From positions 62,001 to 126,000 of the forward strand of contig JAOBSW010001148.1 in the NCBI GenBank assembly GCA_026214975.1: a stretch of DNA of 64,000 nucleotides, written 5' to 3'. Below are positions 63,992-64,000 of the stretch, one piece after another. How positions within the stretch are numbered: position 1 is the first letter of the stretch; each line of letters opens with the position of its first letter. A program made the translations under genes and the position numbers. The notes under the pieces were generated by a model. That model ran no database searches. It had not been told where the DNA came from and worked only from the letters and a program-made list of their open reading frames with translations. The DNA comes from Gentiana macrophylla (taxonomy: Eukaryota > Streptophyta > Magnoliopsida > Gentianales > Gentianaceae).

Positions 63992-64000
63992 GTCTGTATC

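Larger units (their letters stand above)
47892..64000 (+). mobile_element. SIRE-C: deleted SIRE-like Copia, runs off the window
   Basis: The 5' LTR is 47892-49225 plus 58513-58547, split by Athila-2. A Met primer site, gag, the end of RNase H and ORF3 follow; protease, integrase and most of RT are missing. The 3' LTR is outside the window. It is closely related to SIRE-B. Confidence 0.9.

Overview
The window is plant nuclear DNA made almost entirely of LTR retrotransposons nested inside one another. I found no host gene, rRNA, tRNA gene or CRISPR array. The Ty3/Gypsy elements have the protease, RT and integrase motifs and the tRNA-Asp primer site of the plant Athila lineage. The Ty1/Copia elements have initiator-Met primer sites; three of them carry an extra ORF after pol, as in SIRE/Maximus-like elements. 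Both lineages are angiosperm-specific. An AT-rich, repeat-dense region of a fairly large, probably eudicot, genome fits best; the species cannot be told from the sequence.

Layout, oldest to youngest. The base layer is one minus-strand Copia element (here Copia-A1), surviving as four pieces: 565-829, 4018-4594, 26832-27613 and 47370-47891. Into it went: (1) a SIRE-like LTR whose end is at 564; (2) an Athila-like solo LTR, 830-4012, itself split by a Copia solo LTR, 1084-2819; (3) Athila-1, 4595-26831, minus strand, whose 5' LTR is split by Copia-A2, 16476-25778, plus strand, a relative of Copia-A1; (4) SIRE-A, 27614-47369, minus strand, whose 5' LTR is split by SIRE-B, 35606-46366, plus strand; (5) SIRE-C, from 47892 past the window end, plus strand, whose 5' LTR is split by Athila-2, 49226-58507, minus strand. 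Five of the insertions are confirmed by 5-bp target duplications.

Coding capacity. Athila-1 keeps recognisable gag, protease, RT, RNase H and integrase, broken by frameshifts and stops. Athila-2 keeps gag and protease but has no RT, RNase H or integrase. SIRE-B keeps most of gag-pol with catalytic substitutions and has lost the N-terminal part of the extra ORF (called ORF3 here). SIRE-A and SIRE-C lack most of pol but keep ORF3. Copia-A2 has near-identical LTRs around a ruined pol. No element looks autonomous; mobilisation in trans is the simplest explanation for several of them.

Most notable non-coding structure. The Athila-type LTRs carry arrays of short dyad-symmetric motifs just upstream of the TATA box, arranged as pairs about 20-23 bp apart, with a different motif in each family (CCGTACGG, GACGCCCGTC, and CCGGTTTACCGG with a partner). 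Both full-length Athila elements also carry three polypurine-tract-like modules, each next to a small stem-loop, at conserved spacing, and a 46-bp block that is 42/46 identical just after the coding region. I do not know of a description of these features.
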